A stretch of 64,000 nt of DNA. Origin: Paractinoplanes polyasparticus (GTDB lineage: Bacteria > Actinomycetota > Actinomycetes > Mycobacteriales > Micromonosporaceae). Below are positions 15,948-23,801 of the stretch, piece after piece. The stretch's first letter is position 1. The number at the start of each line of letters is the position of its first letter. The DNA lies in NCBI RefSeq assembly GCF_019710575.1, contig NZ_JAHWFK010000034.1, positions 124,001-188,000 of the forward strand, read 5' to 3'. A model generated the notes under the pieces. That model did not search any database. It saw only the letters and a list, made by a program, of their open reading frames with translations, and was not told where the DNA came from. The position numbers were made by a program, and so were the translations under genes.

Positions 15948-16057
15948 AACGAGAAACAAGTGTACGGTATGCGCCCCGGGCCAAGGCGGGGGCACCCCTG
16001 AAGCACGGCCCGGATCGGGCAGCGGTTCTGTCAGGGGCCGGGTCTAGTCTGCCTGGC

Positions 16058-17782
16058 GTGACCGTCGATCACCCGCAACCTCCCCCCACGGGCCAGGTCG
16101 TGCCACCCCGGCCCGCGAGCATGAATCCACAAGAGTTGGGCTTCACACCGCAGCGCCCGGTCGGCTGGCTCGCACCGCTGCTGCTGCTCAGCACCGGCCT
16201 GCGAACCGTGCTGGCGGTCCTCTTCGGGGCCTATCTCGACAAGCGCGAGCTGCAGAACGCGCTCGACGGCGACTGGTTCGACCATTCGCAGACCGCCGAC
16301 GGCGAGCTCTGGCTCGACTACGTGGCCGATCTGGGCGACGGCTTCAACGCGACGTATTCGGTGGCCTACCTGCTGGCCCAGCCCAGCCTCGAGGTCGACG
16401 GCGCCTCGTTGCCCCGGGGTCGGCTGCTGCTCATGGGCGGCGACCAGGTGTATCCCCTGGCCAGCGGCGACGGCTACGAGAGCCGCATGAAGGGCCCCTA
16501 CCGCGCCGCCCTGCCCGAGCCCCCCATGTCCTCGACGCAGCCGACCCTCTTCGCGCTGCCCGGCAACCACGACTGGTACGACGGTCTCACGGCCTTCATC
16601 CGGCTGTTCGCACGTCGCCGCGACGGTCACATCGGCGGCTGGCGCACCGAGCAGCGGCGCTCCTACTTCGCGGTCAAGCTGCCGGCGAACTGGTGGCTCT
16701 TCGCCATCGACGAGCAGTTCGGCGCGTACATCGACGATCCTCAGCTCGGCTATTTCGAAGAGGCCGCCCGGCACGTCGGCCCGGACGACCGTGTGATCCT
16801 GATGACCCCGTCGCCCAAGTGGGTCAAGTCCGTCGACAATCCGGAACAGTACGACGCGATCGATTACTTCATCCGCAAGACGCTCGACCCGACCGGGGCG
16901 TCCACGCGGGTGCTCGTCTCCGGCGACCTGCACCACTACGCCCGCTACAGCAGCGCCGACCGTGAGCTGATCACGTGCGGTGGCGGCGGCGCCTACCTGC
17001 TCGGCACCCAGCAACTTCCGCCGGAACTGATCGTGCCCCAGCCCGACACGCTCACTCGCAGCCGCAGCATCAGCAAGCCGTACGCGTTCCAGTCGTCCTA
17101 TCCCGATGCGGCCGGCTCGAAGCGGATGGCTTGGGGCGTGTTCCGCCGGGTGCCGACGCGCAACCCCGGTTTCGTCACCATGCTCGGCCTCATCCACGTG
17201 CTGACCATGCTGGCGATGACCGGCGCGGCGGCCGGCAACGCGGGCATCGTGCAGCGACTGTTCAGCATCCCGCTGACCGCCATGCTGGTGCTCATCCTGG
17301 CCGGATCGGTGGCGTTCGCCCAGCCGCCCAAGGCCGACAAACCCAAGCACGCCCGCCACTGGATAGCCGGCCTGCTGCACGCCTTCGCCCACATCGCCCT
17401 GGCCGCGGGCGGCACGTGGTTGTGGCTCCAGCTGCCCTTCCACGAATGGATGTGGCCCGGCCCGCTGGTGGTGGCCGCGGTCGTGTACGGCCCGGTCATC
17501 GGCTTCGTGGCCACCCAGGTGACCGCGCTCTACCTGCTGATCGCGTCCACAGTCGACGTCAACATCAACGAGCTGTACGCGGGCCAGGGCATCGAGGACG
17601 CCAAGAGCTTCCTCCGCATGCACATCGCCGCCGACGGCACCCTGACCATCCACCCCATCGGCATCGACAAGATTTGTCGCAAGTGGACGCCCGACCCCGA
17701 CGGCGCTCCCGACGCTTCCTGGCTGCAACCCCGCGACCCGCTGGTCCCCCACCGCATCGAGGCGCCCATCAAGGTCCGCTGA
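16058..17782 (+). CDS. Metallophosphoesterase family membrane protein
   Basis: 574 residues. A calcineurin-like phosphoesterase domain fills the N-terminal 60 percent: DYVADLGDGF, LLLMGGDQVYPLA, TLFALPGNHDWYDG and RVLVSGDLHHYARYS supply the metal-binding Asp, Asn and His residues. The region from about residue 375 has several membrane helices (FVTMLGLIHVLTMLAMTGAA, LTAMLVLILAGSVAFAQPP). The substrate is unknown; proteins of this type may act on lipids or nucleotides at the membrane. The start is GTG at 16058, soon after the tRNA promoter region. Confidence 0.85.
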   Translation: MTVDHPQPPPTGQVVPPRPASMNPQELGFTPQRPVGWLAPLLLLSTGLRTVLAVLFGAYLDKRELQNALDGDWFDHSQTADGELWLDYVADLGDGFNATYSVAYLLAQPSLEVDGASLPRGRLLLMGGDQVYPLASGDGYESRMKGPYRAALPEPPMSSTQPTLFALPGNHDWYDGLTAFIRLFARRRDGHIGGWRTEQRRSYFAVKLPANWWLFAIDEQFGAYIDDPQLGYFEEAARHVGPDDRVILMTPSPKWVKSVDNPEQYDAIDYFIRKTLDPTGASTRVLVSGDLHHYARYSSADRELITCGGGGAYLLGTQQLPPELIVPQPDTLTRSRSISKPYAFQSSYPDAAGSKRMAWGVFRRVPTRNPGFVTMLGLIHVLTMLAMTGAAAGNAGIVQRLFSIPLTAMLVLILAGSVAFAQPPKADKPKHARHWIAGLLHAFAHIALAAGGTWLWLQLPFHEWMWPGPLVVAAVVYGPVIGFVATQVTALYLLIASTVDVNINELYAGQGIEDAKSFLRMHIAADGTLTIHPIGIDKICRKWTPDPDGAPDASWLQPRDPLVPHRIEAPIKVR

Positions 17783-17824
17783 CCGTCCGCTTCACCCGCG
17801 AGAGAAACCCGCCCGGCAACCCGG

Positions 17825-18661
17825 TCAGTTGTAGCGCTCCTCGTGCGCCTGGCGGGGGCCGCAGACCGAGGCTCGGCTGCACGAGCAGCGGGAGCCGTCG
17901 GCGTCCATGCGGACGACCACCGCATCCTTGGGGACGCTGTGGGCCACCACGCGGCCGTCGCCTTCGGGGGTGGTGACGCGGCTGCCGACGGCGGGAGCGG
18001 AGGCCTGGAAGGCGGAATACAGCGGGTGCTCGTATTTCAGGCAGCACATCAGCCGGCCGCAGGCGCCCGAGATGCGCAGGGGGTTGAGCGGGAGGTCCTG
18101 GTCTTTCGCCATGCGGATGGTGACCGGCTCGAAGTCGGTCAGGAACGTGGCGCAGCACAGGTCGCGGCCGCAGGAGCCGATGCCGCCCTGGACGCGGGCC
18201 GAGTCGCGGGCCGAGAGCTGGCGCAGTTCGACTCGGCAGTGCAGGGTGGCGCCCAGGTCTCGTACGAGAGAACGGAAATCGACCCGGTGCGGGGCGGTGA
18301 AGTAGATCGTGGTGCGGGCGCTGCCGGCGCCGGTCTGGTCGAGCACGTGGTCGACGGCCACGACCTTCATGGGCAGCTCATGGGCCTTGATCAGCTTTTT
18401 GGCGGCGACCTTGGCCTCGGCCTTGCGTTTGCGCAGCAGCTCGTCGCGGCGCATGTCGTCGTCGCCCGCCAGCCCCGCGACCTTGGGAAAGGCCGACGTG
18501 TCGTCGCTGACCCATTGCGCCGCCCAGACGCACTCCGCCACCTCGGGGCCGTCGTCCGTGGGTACGAGCACACGGTCGCCGACCTGGGGCGAGAACTCGC
18601 CCGGGTCGAGGTAGTAGAGACGGCCGTACCGGTTGAAGCTGACCGCGCACAGCATGCCCAT
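17825..18661 (-). CDS. PSP1 domain protein (RicT/YaaT-like)
   Basis: 278 residues with the PSP1 C-terminal domain: VDFRSLVRDLGATLHCRVEL, RDSARVQGGIGSCGRDLCCA and LPLNPLRISGACGRLMCCLK. The cysteines match those that bind an iron-sulfur cluster in the Bacillus Y-complex protein RicT, which affects RNA processing; transfer of that role to actinobacteria is inference. The extreme C-terminus (GSRCSCSRASVCG) adds more Cys. The start at MGMLCAVSFNRYG was chosen because it matches the family beginning. Confidence 0.88.
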   Translation of the reverse strand: MGMLCAVSFNRYGRLYYLDPGEFSPQVGDRVLVPTDDGPEVAECVWAAQWVSDDTSAFPKVAGLAGDDDMRRDELLRKRKAEAKVAAKKLIKAHELPMKVVAVDHVLDQTGAGSARTTIYFTAPHRVDFRSLVRDLGATLHCRVELRQLSARDSARVQGGIGSCGRDLCCATFLTDFEPVTIRMAKDQDLPLNPLRISGACGRLMCCLKYEHPLYSAFQASAPAVGSRVTTPEGDGRVVAHSVPKDAVVVRMDADGSRCSCSRASVCGPRQAHEERYN

Positions 18662-18819
18662 GGTCCCCACCATACGACGCCGGAAAGGCCGCACCAAATG
18701 CCTGATTTGGGGTACCCGGCGGGGTTGTCGCATAGATGTTTCGCAACCACCCAGATCGACCTTCGTTGGGCAGACCCGTAGACGCCGCATCAGTGCGGCC
18801 CAATCGGGAGGAACCTGCC

Positions 18820-20619
18820 ATGACGCCCGCCAGGTCGCTGGCCGCCAGTGTCGTCGCGTTCGGTTTCGCGAGCGCACTCACCGCACCGCAACCGGCCCTC
18901 GCGGCGCCCGCACCCTGCGAAAGGGCCGAGAACTTCGCCGCCCAGTCCGGTGCCGAGATGCTCCGGATCAACAAACTCGAAGTACACGCGGCCGCCCCGG
19001 AACGGCCACGGTTCAAGAACGCCCCCAAGGCCGAGAACGGCACCGTCGGGGACGCCGCCAACCGGGTGCTGAGCACGGACGACGACCCGATCCTTCCCAA
19101 TCCCGAGGACAGCGACACGATCAGCGAGGGCATCGGCCTGACCGGCATGGGGGTGCTGGGCTATCTCGGCGCGCTACCGAAGTCGGCGGCGAAGACCACG
19201 GGTGACGCCGATGTGGTTCCCACGCCCAAGAAGGGCCCGACCGGCGAGATTGCCGAGCGGGGCGGAGCGGTGGCCGACGGCCTGAGCGAACCCAGCGACT
19301 CGGGCGGAACCGGTGGCGGCGAACCCGTGGCCGAGGAGCCGACCGACAGCGACGACGCGTTGGACCGGCGCTCGCAAACCCGAGGCGGCAGTGACGCGGC
19401 GTCGGACCGGCGCTCACAGAACCCGGGTGGCAGTGACGCGGCTTCGGACCGGCGCTCGCAGAACCCGGGTGGCGGCGATGGGCGGATGAAGTCGGCCTCG
19501 CTGGCCGAGGTCGGGCTGGGCGAAGCCCGTACGGCGATGATCGCGGAGGCCAAGATCGCCTCGGCCGCCTATGCCCGGATGCTCAACGGCGCCCCCGCCG
19601 GCAAGAAGTACGCCGCGATGGTGAAGCCGCAGCTCCAGCAGGCGCCGCCGACCAACGCCAAGGCGTCGCGGCGCTCGACGGCCGCCGGGAAGGCCGGCCC
19701 GCTGCGTCTGGGCCGGGGCGGGCTGGGCACGCACGCCCAGTGGGACGCCGCCATGGCGTGCGGACGGGCCGCCGGCGAGACAGGCCGCGCCGACGCCTCG
19801 CTGACCAGTCTCAGCGTGCTGAACGATCTGGTGCGAGTGCCCGGCGCGATGACCAGCCGGGGCACGACAGCGCTGGAACGCCGGGGCGACGAGGCGCGTA
19901 CGGTCGCGCGGTCGACGGTGACGGCCGGGCGCATCGAACTGGCCGGCGGTCAGGTCCAGCTGCGCGTTCTGCAGGCGCCCGTGCTCGAGGCCGCCATGTC
20001 GGCCGGCTCCGGCGGCAAGGTCAGCTACCGCCCGGCGGTCGTCGAGATCTCGGGTGACGGCGTCCAGACCCGGCGACTCAAGACCGCCGGGGAACACGTC
20101 GACATCGCACTGAACCCGCAGTACCACGAGATGGAGTCGGCCCGCGTGCCGAGCCTCACCGAGCTGGGCCGCCTGGGCAAGGCCGAGCCACTGCCCGTGC
20201 CGGCCGTGCCCGGTCTGCCTTCGGTACCCACGCCCACGACCGAGTCGGCGCCCGCCGCGACCGACGGGATCAGGCTGCGGGTGGCGCTGGGCGACGTCCG
20301 CCACGCCGTCAAGGGACAGGCCATCGCGGCCCGGGCCTCAGCCGTCAAGGTCTCGCTGACCCGGACGACCGGCTCGAAGGGACGCGGCCAGGACGGGTAC
20401 GGCGCCAAGTCGGGCGTTTCGCTGAACATGTCGCTGGGCGTGCTCGAGGCCGCGGCCGTCTCTCCCGAGGCGCGGCAGATCACGTCGTCGGGTGCGGGTG
20501 GCGGCCTTCCGGTGACCGGTTCGGACGTCACCCGGGTCGCCCTGGCCGGCGGAGGCCTGCTGCTGGTCGGCGTGGTGGCGGTTCTGCTGACCGTACGTCG
20601 CCGCCGCACCCACTCCTGA
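18820..20619 (+). CDS. LPXTG-anchored surface protein
   Basis: 599 residues. A signal peptide (MTPARSLAASVVAFGFASAL, likely cut after ALA near residue 31) and a C-terminal sorting signal are both present: LPVTG at 563-567, a hydrophobic helix, then VRRRRTHS. The protein should therefore be linked to peptidoglycan by a sortase. No sortase gene is in the window. The middle is low complexity, with 14-residue tandem repeats (DRRSQNPGGSDAAS). No enzymatic domain is recognised. The start follows GGGAGGA. Confidence 0.85.
   Translation: MTPARSLAASVVAFGFASALTAPQPALAAPAPCERAENFAAQSGAEMLRINKLEVHAAAPERPRFKNAPKAENGTVGDAANRVLSTDDDPILPNPEDSDTISEGIGLTGMGVLGYLGALPKSAAKTTGDADVVPTPKKGPTGEIAERGGAVADGLSEPSDSGGTGGGEPVAEEPTDSDDALDRRSQTRGGSDAASDRRSQNPGGSDAASDRRSQNPGGGDGRMKSASLAEVGLGEARTAMIAEAKIASAAYARMLNGAPAGKKYAAMVKPQLQQAPPTNAKASRRSTAAGKAGPLRLGRGGLGTHAQWDAAMACGRAAGETGRADASLTSLSVLNDLVRVPGAMTSRGTTALERRGDEARTVARSTVTAGRIELAGGQVQLRVLQAPVLEAAMSAGSGGKVSYRPAVVEISGDGVQTRRLKTAGEHVDIALNPQYHEMESARVPSLTELGRLGKAEPLPVPAVPGLPSVPTPTTESAPAATDGIRLRVALGDVRHAVKGQAIAARASAVKVSLTRTTGSKGRGQDGYGAKSGVSLNMSLGVLEAAAVSPEARQITSSGAGGGLPVTGSDVTRVALAGGGLLLVGVVAVLLTVRRRRTHS
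19363..19488 (+). repeat. 42-bp tandem repeat inside the LPXTG gene
   Basis: Three successive 42-nt units encode DRRSQTRGGSDAAS, DRRSQNPGGSDAAS and a final diverged DRRSQNPGG copy. The unit length keeps the frame. This is a likely site of copy-number change between strains. Confidence 0.85.
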
Positions 20620-21114
20620 CCCGTCCCGCATCGTTCATCGTTCATCGTTCATCGTTCATCGTTCATCGGGCGGCTCCTTCCCGGGGCCGTCCGATGCCGT
20701 TACCGGAACCGGGTCAACCGGATGGAGACATGTCGATCTCCTGATGGACGAGTCAGCTCGAACGGTCGTCCCCTCCTGATCCTCCGAGCGGCCGGAAGCC
20801 GACCCGATCCCGAGACAACCATCGATTCGTAGCGTTGAGTGGTGCCTACACCTGCGGGGGGTGCAGGAGGTCGCGGCGCCGCATTCGGAGTTCTTTCCGG
20901 TTGTTCGAATGTGGCGCCGCGCCCATGCCACCAGCCACCGAGCGCCAAGCCGCAATGCAACGCAGCGCCGCCACCGAGCGAGGCCTCCACCACGCGTCCG
21001 GCCGCCGTACGCGTCGCTGCCCCGCGGAGCCCCCGGTCTGCGTAGAGGCGAAGAACTTGACGCGGGCACCTGAACGCCCGGCCAGAGTCGAAGGCGATCC
21101 GTCGTCGAGCGCGC
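20620..21114. other. Intergenic region without a convincing gene
   Basis: About 495 nt. Several frames are open on both strands but none shows a ribosome binding site, a family motif or natural composition. The left end holds a CATCGTT heptamer array. The right end is the 3' flank of the minus-strand WXG-like gene. Confidence 0.6.
20629..20668. repeat. CATCGTT heptamer array
   Basis: Five perfect head-to-tail copies of CATCGTT plus CATCG. It begins 10 nt after the stop codon of the LPXTG gene. A 7-nt unit outside coding sequence is a classic slippage-prone microsatellite. Confidence 0.95.
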
Positions 21115-21729
21115 CTAAAGCGGTACAGGGTTGGCCAGTTCCTGGGAGCCGCGCAAGAGGTCTTCGGCTTCGGCGTAGTCGGCGGCCACGACGCGGAGGA
21201 CGTGCGAGGTCACGTCCGCGGCCGCCCGTGCCTCGGCCGTTGAAGGTGGGTGGTGAGCGGGCGTCCCCAGGGTGATCGACTCAGCCGAGCCCAGCACGTC
21301 GGCCAGTGCGGACGCCAGGTTGTCGCGGGTGCGCGTCATCCATTCCCGCAGGGCCGCGCCGAGGTCGGCGGTCGCTTCCAGGCGCTCGTCGAGACTCTCG
21401 CCCGTGCCGGAAAGATGGACGGCGTAGCGGCGGCGCCGGTCGTCATAGGCATCGGCGGCCTCGCCCTCCCACTCGCCGGGTGGGGGCAGTGAGGCTGCGA
21501 CCTCGGCACACACCCGCGCACCGGCTCGCAGGTCGGCGTCGGCGTCGGCCAGGGCCGATGGGCGCAGACCGGCCACCGCCTGAGCCGCGTCAGCGGGCAT
21601 CAGACGTACGCGCCGAAGGTCGTCCAGCACCGGGTGACCAGCCGGCGCCCCGGCCGCGTCGAGCACCTGCTCGGCGCGACGCAGCAGGGGCGTGGCCGCG
21701 TCGAGCACCTGGTCGAGCCGATCCATCAC
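21115..21729 (-). CDS. WXG100-like / ESX-associated protein
   Basis: 204 mostly helical residues. The segment PPPGEWEGEAADAYDDRRRR carries a W-x-G turn between long helices, as in WXG100 and ESX substrate proteins, but the protein is twice their length. Its start overlaps the stop of the EspC-like gene by 4 nt. It is the third gene of a YbaB-EspC-WXG set, a layout found beside type VII secretion loci in actinobacteria. Secretion is inferred. Confidence 0.65.
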   Translation of the reverse strand: MMDRLDQVLDAATPLLRRAEQVLDAAGAPAGHPVLDDLRRVRLMPADAAQAVAGLRPSALADADADLRAGARVCAEVAASLPPPGEWEGEAADAYDDRRRRYAVHLSGTGESLDERLEATADLGAALREWMTRTRDNLASALADVLGSAESITLGTPAHHPPSTAEARAAADVTSHVLRVVAADYAEAEDLLRGSQELANPVPL

Positions 21730-22064
21730 AACTCCCGCGTGAAGCGGCGCTCGACCGCTTCGTCGGTCTCGACGTACTCCCGCCGGGTGGCCCGCACCGA
21801 ACGGGCCATCTCTGCCACCCGGGCAGCGGCGACGGAAGCCTCGCGCGATCGCGCGTCCAGCACCGCTTCCCAGTGATCGTGAAGGGCCTGCCCGATCCGC
21901 GCAGGCAGCCCCGGAACCACGAACGCACCCGGTCCAAGCCCCGCGGACGCCACCGCCGCCTGTGCGGCGAACGCGCCGGGGGCCACGGCGAGGGTAGAGA
22001 CATCGCGCGACAGGGCGGTCATAGCGTCCGAAGCCTGGTCGAGACGGTCGGCTACGTCGTCCAT
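21726..22064 (-). CDS. EspC-like type VII secretion associated protein
   Basis: 112 helical residues. The pattern LAVAPGAFAAQAAVAS, then GLPARIGQALHDHWEAVLDA and the C-terminal REYVETDEAVERRF matches the ESX-1 EspC-like family; YVETD is a YxxxD export motif. The start at MDDVADRLDQ lies 1 nt after the stop of the YbaB-like gene. A longer frame upstream only covers that gene. Confidence 0.7.
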   Translation of the reverse strand: MDDVADRLDQASDAMTALSRDVSTLAVAPGAFAAQAAVASAGLGPGAFVVPGLPARIGQALHDHWEAVLDARSREASVAAARVAEMARSVRATRREYVETDEAVERRFTREL

Positions 22065-22065
22065 C

Positions 22066-22392
22066 TCAGGCCTCGCCCAAGGCACGGAACTGGTCGAAGA
22101 TCTCGTTGTGCAGTTTTTCGCGGGCCCAGCGGGCCGCGTCGGTGGCATTGCTGACGGCGGCCTGCAGCTCGCGGCTGAACTCGCCCGGGTGACGATGGCT
22201 CAGACCGCCGTGAATCTGGATGTCGGTGATGCGGCCGGATGCGGTCACGGTGACCTCGATGGAGTTGTCGGGTGAGTGGACCGAGACCTGGTGGGACTCG
22301 ACGGCCCGGTCGTAGTCGCCGCGCAGTTGCTCAACGCGTCGATGCCTATCGATAGCCTCGCTGACCCACGCCTCGTCGATCTCACGTGCCAT
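22066..22392 (-). CDS. YbaB/EbfC-like protein
   Basis: 108 residues. The core SVHSPDNSIEVTVTASGRIT followed by DIQIHGG is the typical YbaB beta-sheet. It is flanked by helices, with the first one (EAIDRHRRVEQLRGDYDRAV) suited to dimerisation. YbaB proteins bind DNA, but versions beside ESX genes may be chaperones. The start at MAREIDEAWV was chosen over a longer frame. It is the first gene of the three-gene set. Confidence 0.75.
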   Translation of the reverse strand: MAREIDEAWVSEAIDRHRRVEQLRGDYDRAVESHQVSVHSPDNSIEVTVTASGRITDIQIHGGLSHRHPGEFSRELQAAVSNATDAARWAREKLHNEIFDQFRALGEA

Positions 22393-22486
22393 GCCGAGGC
22401 TCCTCACCATGTGTCAGCGCGCCATCGCGGACCGGGATCAGACCGTACCCGGAAGGGTGATGCCTTCGCTACGGGCTGTTTTCCAC

Positions 22487-22514
22487 TGTGGATAACTGGG
22501 GCTCGCTATCCACA
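22487..22514. promoter_or_regulatory. DnaA-box pair upstream of holB
   Basis: TGTGGATAA at 22487-22495 is a perfect DnaA box on the minus strand. CTATCCACA at 22506-22514 matches on the plus strand except for the first base. They lie about 45 nt before the holB start. Confidence 0.55.
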
Positions 22515-22556
22515 GGCGCAAGCATTCTGTCGGGGGCGCGCAATACCATCAGTGCC

Positions 22557-23750
22557 GTGAGTGACGTCTTCGCTGATCTGGTGGGCCAGGCCGAGACGGT
22601 CGCCACGCTGCGGCAGGCCGCGGCGGCGGCGGCCCGGGTCGTGGCCGGCGAGCAGGTGGCCGCCGGCGCGATGACCCATGCCTGGATCTTCACGGGCCCG
22701 CCGGGCAGCGGCCGGTCGGTGGCCGCCCGCGCCTTCGCGGCCGCGCTCGAGTGCGAGCGTGGCGGCGCTGGTTGCGGCGAGTGCCACGGCTGCCACACCA
22801 CGCTGGGCAAAACCCACGCCGACGTCCGGTTTGTCGTGCCTGAGGGGTTGTCGATCGGCGTCAGCGAGATGCGTGCCCTGGTGCTCCGGGCGGCGAGCGC
22901 GCCGTCGGGCGGCCGGTGGCAGATCGTCGTGATCGAGGATGCCGACCGGCTCACCGAGCAGGCGGGCAACGCGCTGCTCAAGGCGATCGAAGAGCCGCCG
23001 CCCCGCACGGTTTTCCTGCTCTGCACGCCGTCGACCCACCCCGACGACATCTCGGTGACGATCCGGTCCCGCTGTCGGGTGATGGCGCTGCGGCAGCCGC
23101 CGGCCGAGGCGGTGGCCGAGGTCCTGGTGCGGCGCGACGGTGTCGCACCCGAGGTGGCGTCTTGGGCCGCTGCCGCGTCGCAGGGGCATGTCGGGCGGGC
23201 CAAGCGGCTGGCCAACGACTCCGAGGCCCGTGGGCGGCGCGACGCCGTGCTGTCGGTGCCGCGGCGGTTGACCGGTGTGGGTGCGTGCTTCGAGGCGGCG
23301 AGCGCGCTGATCAAGGCGGCCGAGGCCGAGGCGGCCGAGCAGCTGGTCGAGACGGACGCGTCCGAGCGCGCGTCACTCGAGCAGGCGCTGGGGGCCGGGG
23401 GCACAGGCCGGGGGGCGGCGGGCGCGATGCGCGGCGCGGCCGGCCAGTTGAAAGACCTCGAACGCCGCCAGAAGTCCCGGGCCACCCGCTCGAAGCGGGA
23501 CGCTCTCGACCGCGCATTGGTCGACCTGGCCGGCTTCTACCGCGACGTCCTGATCACCAACATGCGTGCTCCCGTCGGCGTCGTGCACACCGACGTGGCG
23601 ACGCAGTCCGAGGCCGCGGCCGGCAAGTGGTCGCCCGAGAGCGCGCTGCGCCGGCTTGAGGCGGTGCTCGCCTGCCGCCAAGCCATCGACGAGAACGTCA
23701 AACCCGAGATCGCCGTCGAGTCCATGATGCTGACCCTCTGGCGCGGCTGA
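22557..23750 (+). CDS. holB: DNA polymerase III subunit delta'
   Basis: 397 residues of the clamp-loader AAA+ family. The nucleotide-binding loop reads FTGPPGSGRSVAARAF, with Arg in place of the usual Lys. The zinc module is CERGGAGCGECHGC. Motifs VVIEDADRLTEQAGNALLKA, IEEPPPRTVFLLCT and TIRSRCRVM follow. Delta' helps open the sliding clamp at replication forks. The GTG at 22557 (VSDVFADLVGQ) is the family start. It converges on the tmk fusion gene. Confidence 0.93.
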   Translation: MSDVFADLVGQAETVATLRQAAAAAARVVAGEQVAAGAMTHAWIFTGPPGSGRSVAARAFAAALECERGGAGCGECHGCHTTLGKTHADVRFVVPEGLSIGVSEMRALVLRAASAPSGGRWQIVVIEDADRLTEQAGNALLKAIEEPPPRTVFLLCTPSTHPDDISVTIRSRCRVMALRQPPAEAVAEVLVRRDGVAPEVASWAAAASQGHVGRAKRLANDSEARGRRDAVLSVPRRLTGVGACFEAASALIKAAEAEAAEQLVETDASERASLEQALGAGGTGRGAAGAMRGAAGQLKDLERRQKSRATRSKRDALDRALVDLAGFYRDVLITNMRAPVGVVHTDVATQSEAAAGKWSPESALRRLEAVLACRQAIDENVKPEIAVESMMLTLWRG

Positions 23751-23801
23751 CCCCGCCAACGGCGGCCAGCACCGCCTCGCTGACGCGCAGCCCTCGATGG
23801 A

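Noticed and set aside
16031..17752. Minus-strand frame of 573 codons
   Set aside because: It is antisense to the metallophosphoesterase gene, whose metal-binding motifs are all present.
20629..20668. Heptamer array as a CRISPR or operator cluster
   Set aside because: Units are 7 nt without spacers or symmetry; a microsatellite is the simpler reading.
20839..21045. Short plus-strand frames in the gap after the LPXTG gene
   Set aside because: No ribosome site, no family motif, and composition like non-coding DNA.
22903..23659. Alternative frames inside holB
   Set aside because: They are shadows of a gene with intact clamp-loader motifs.
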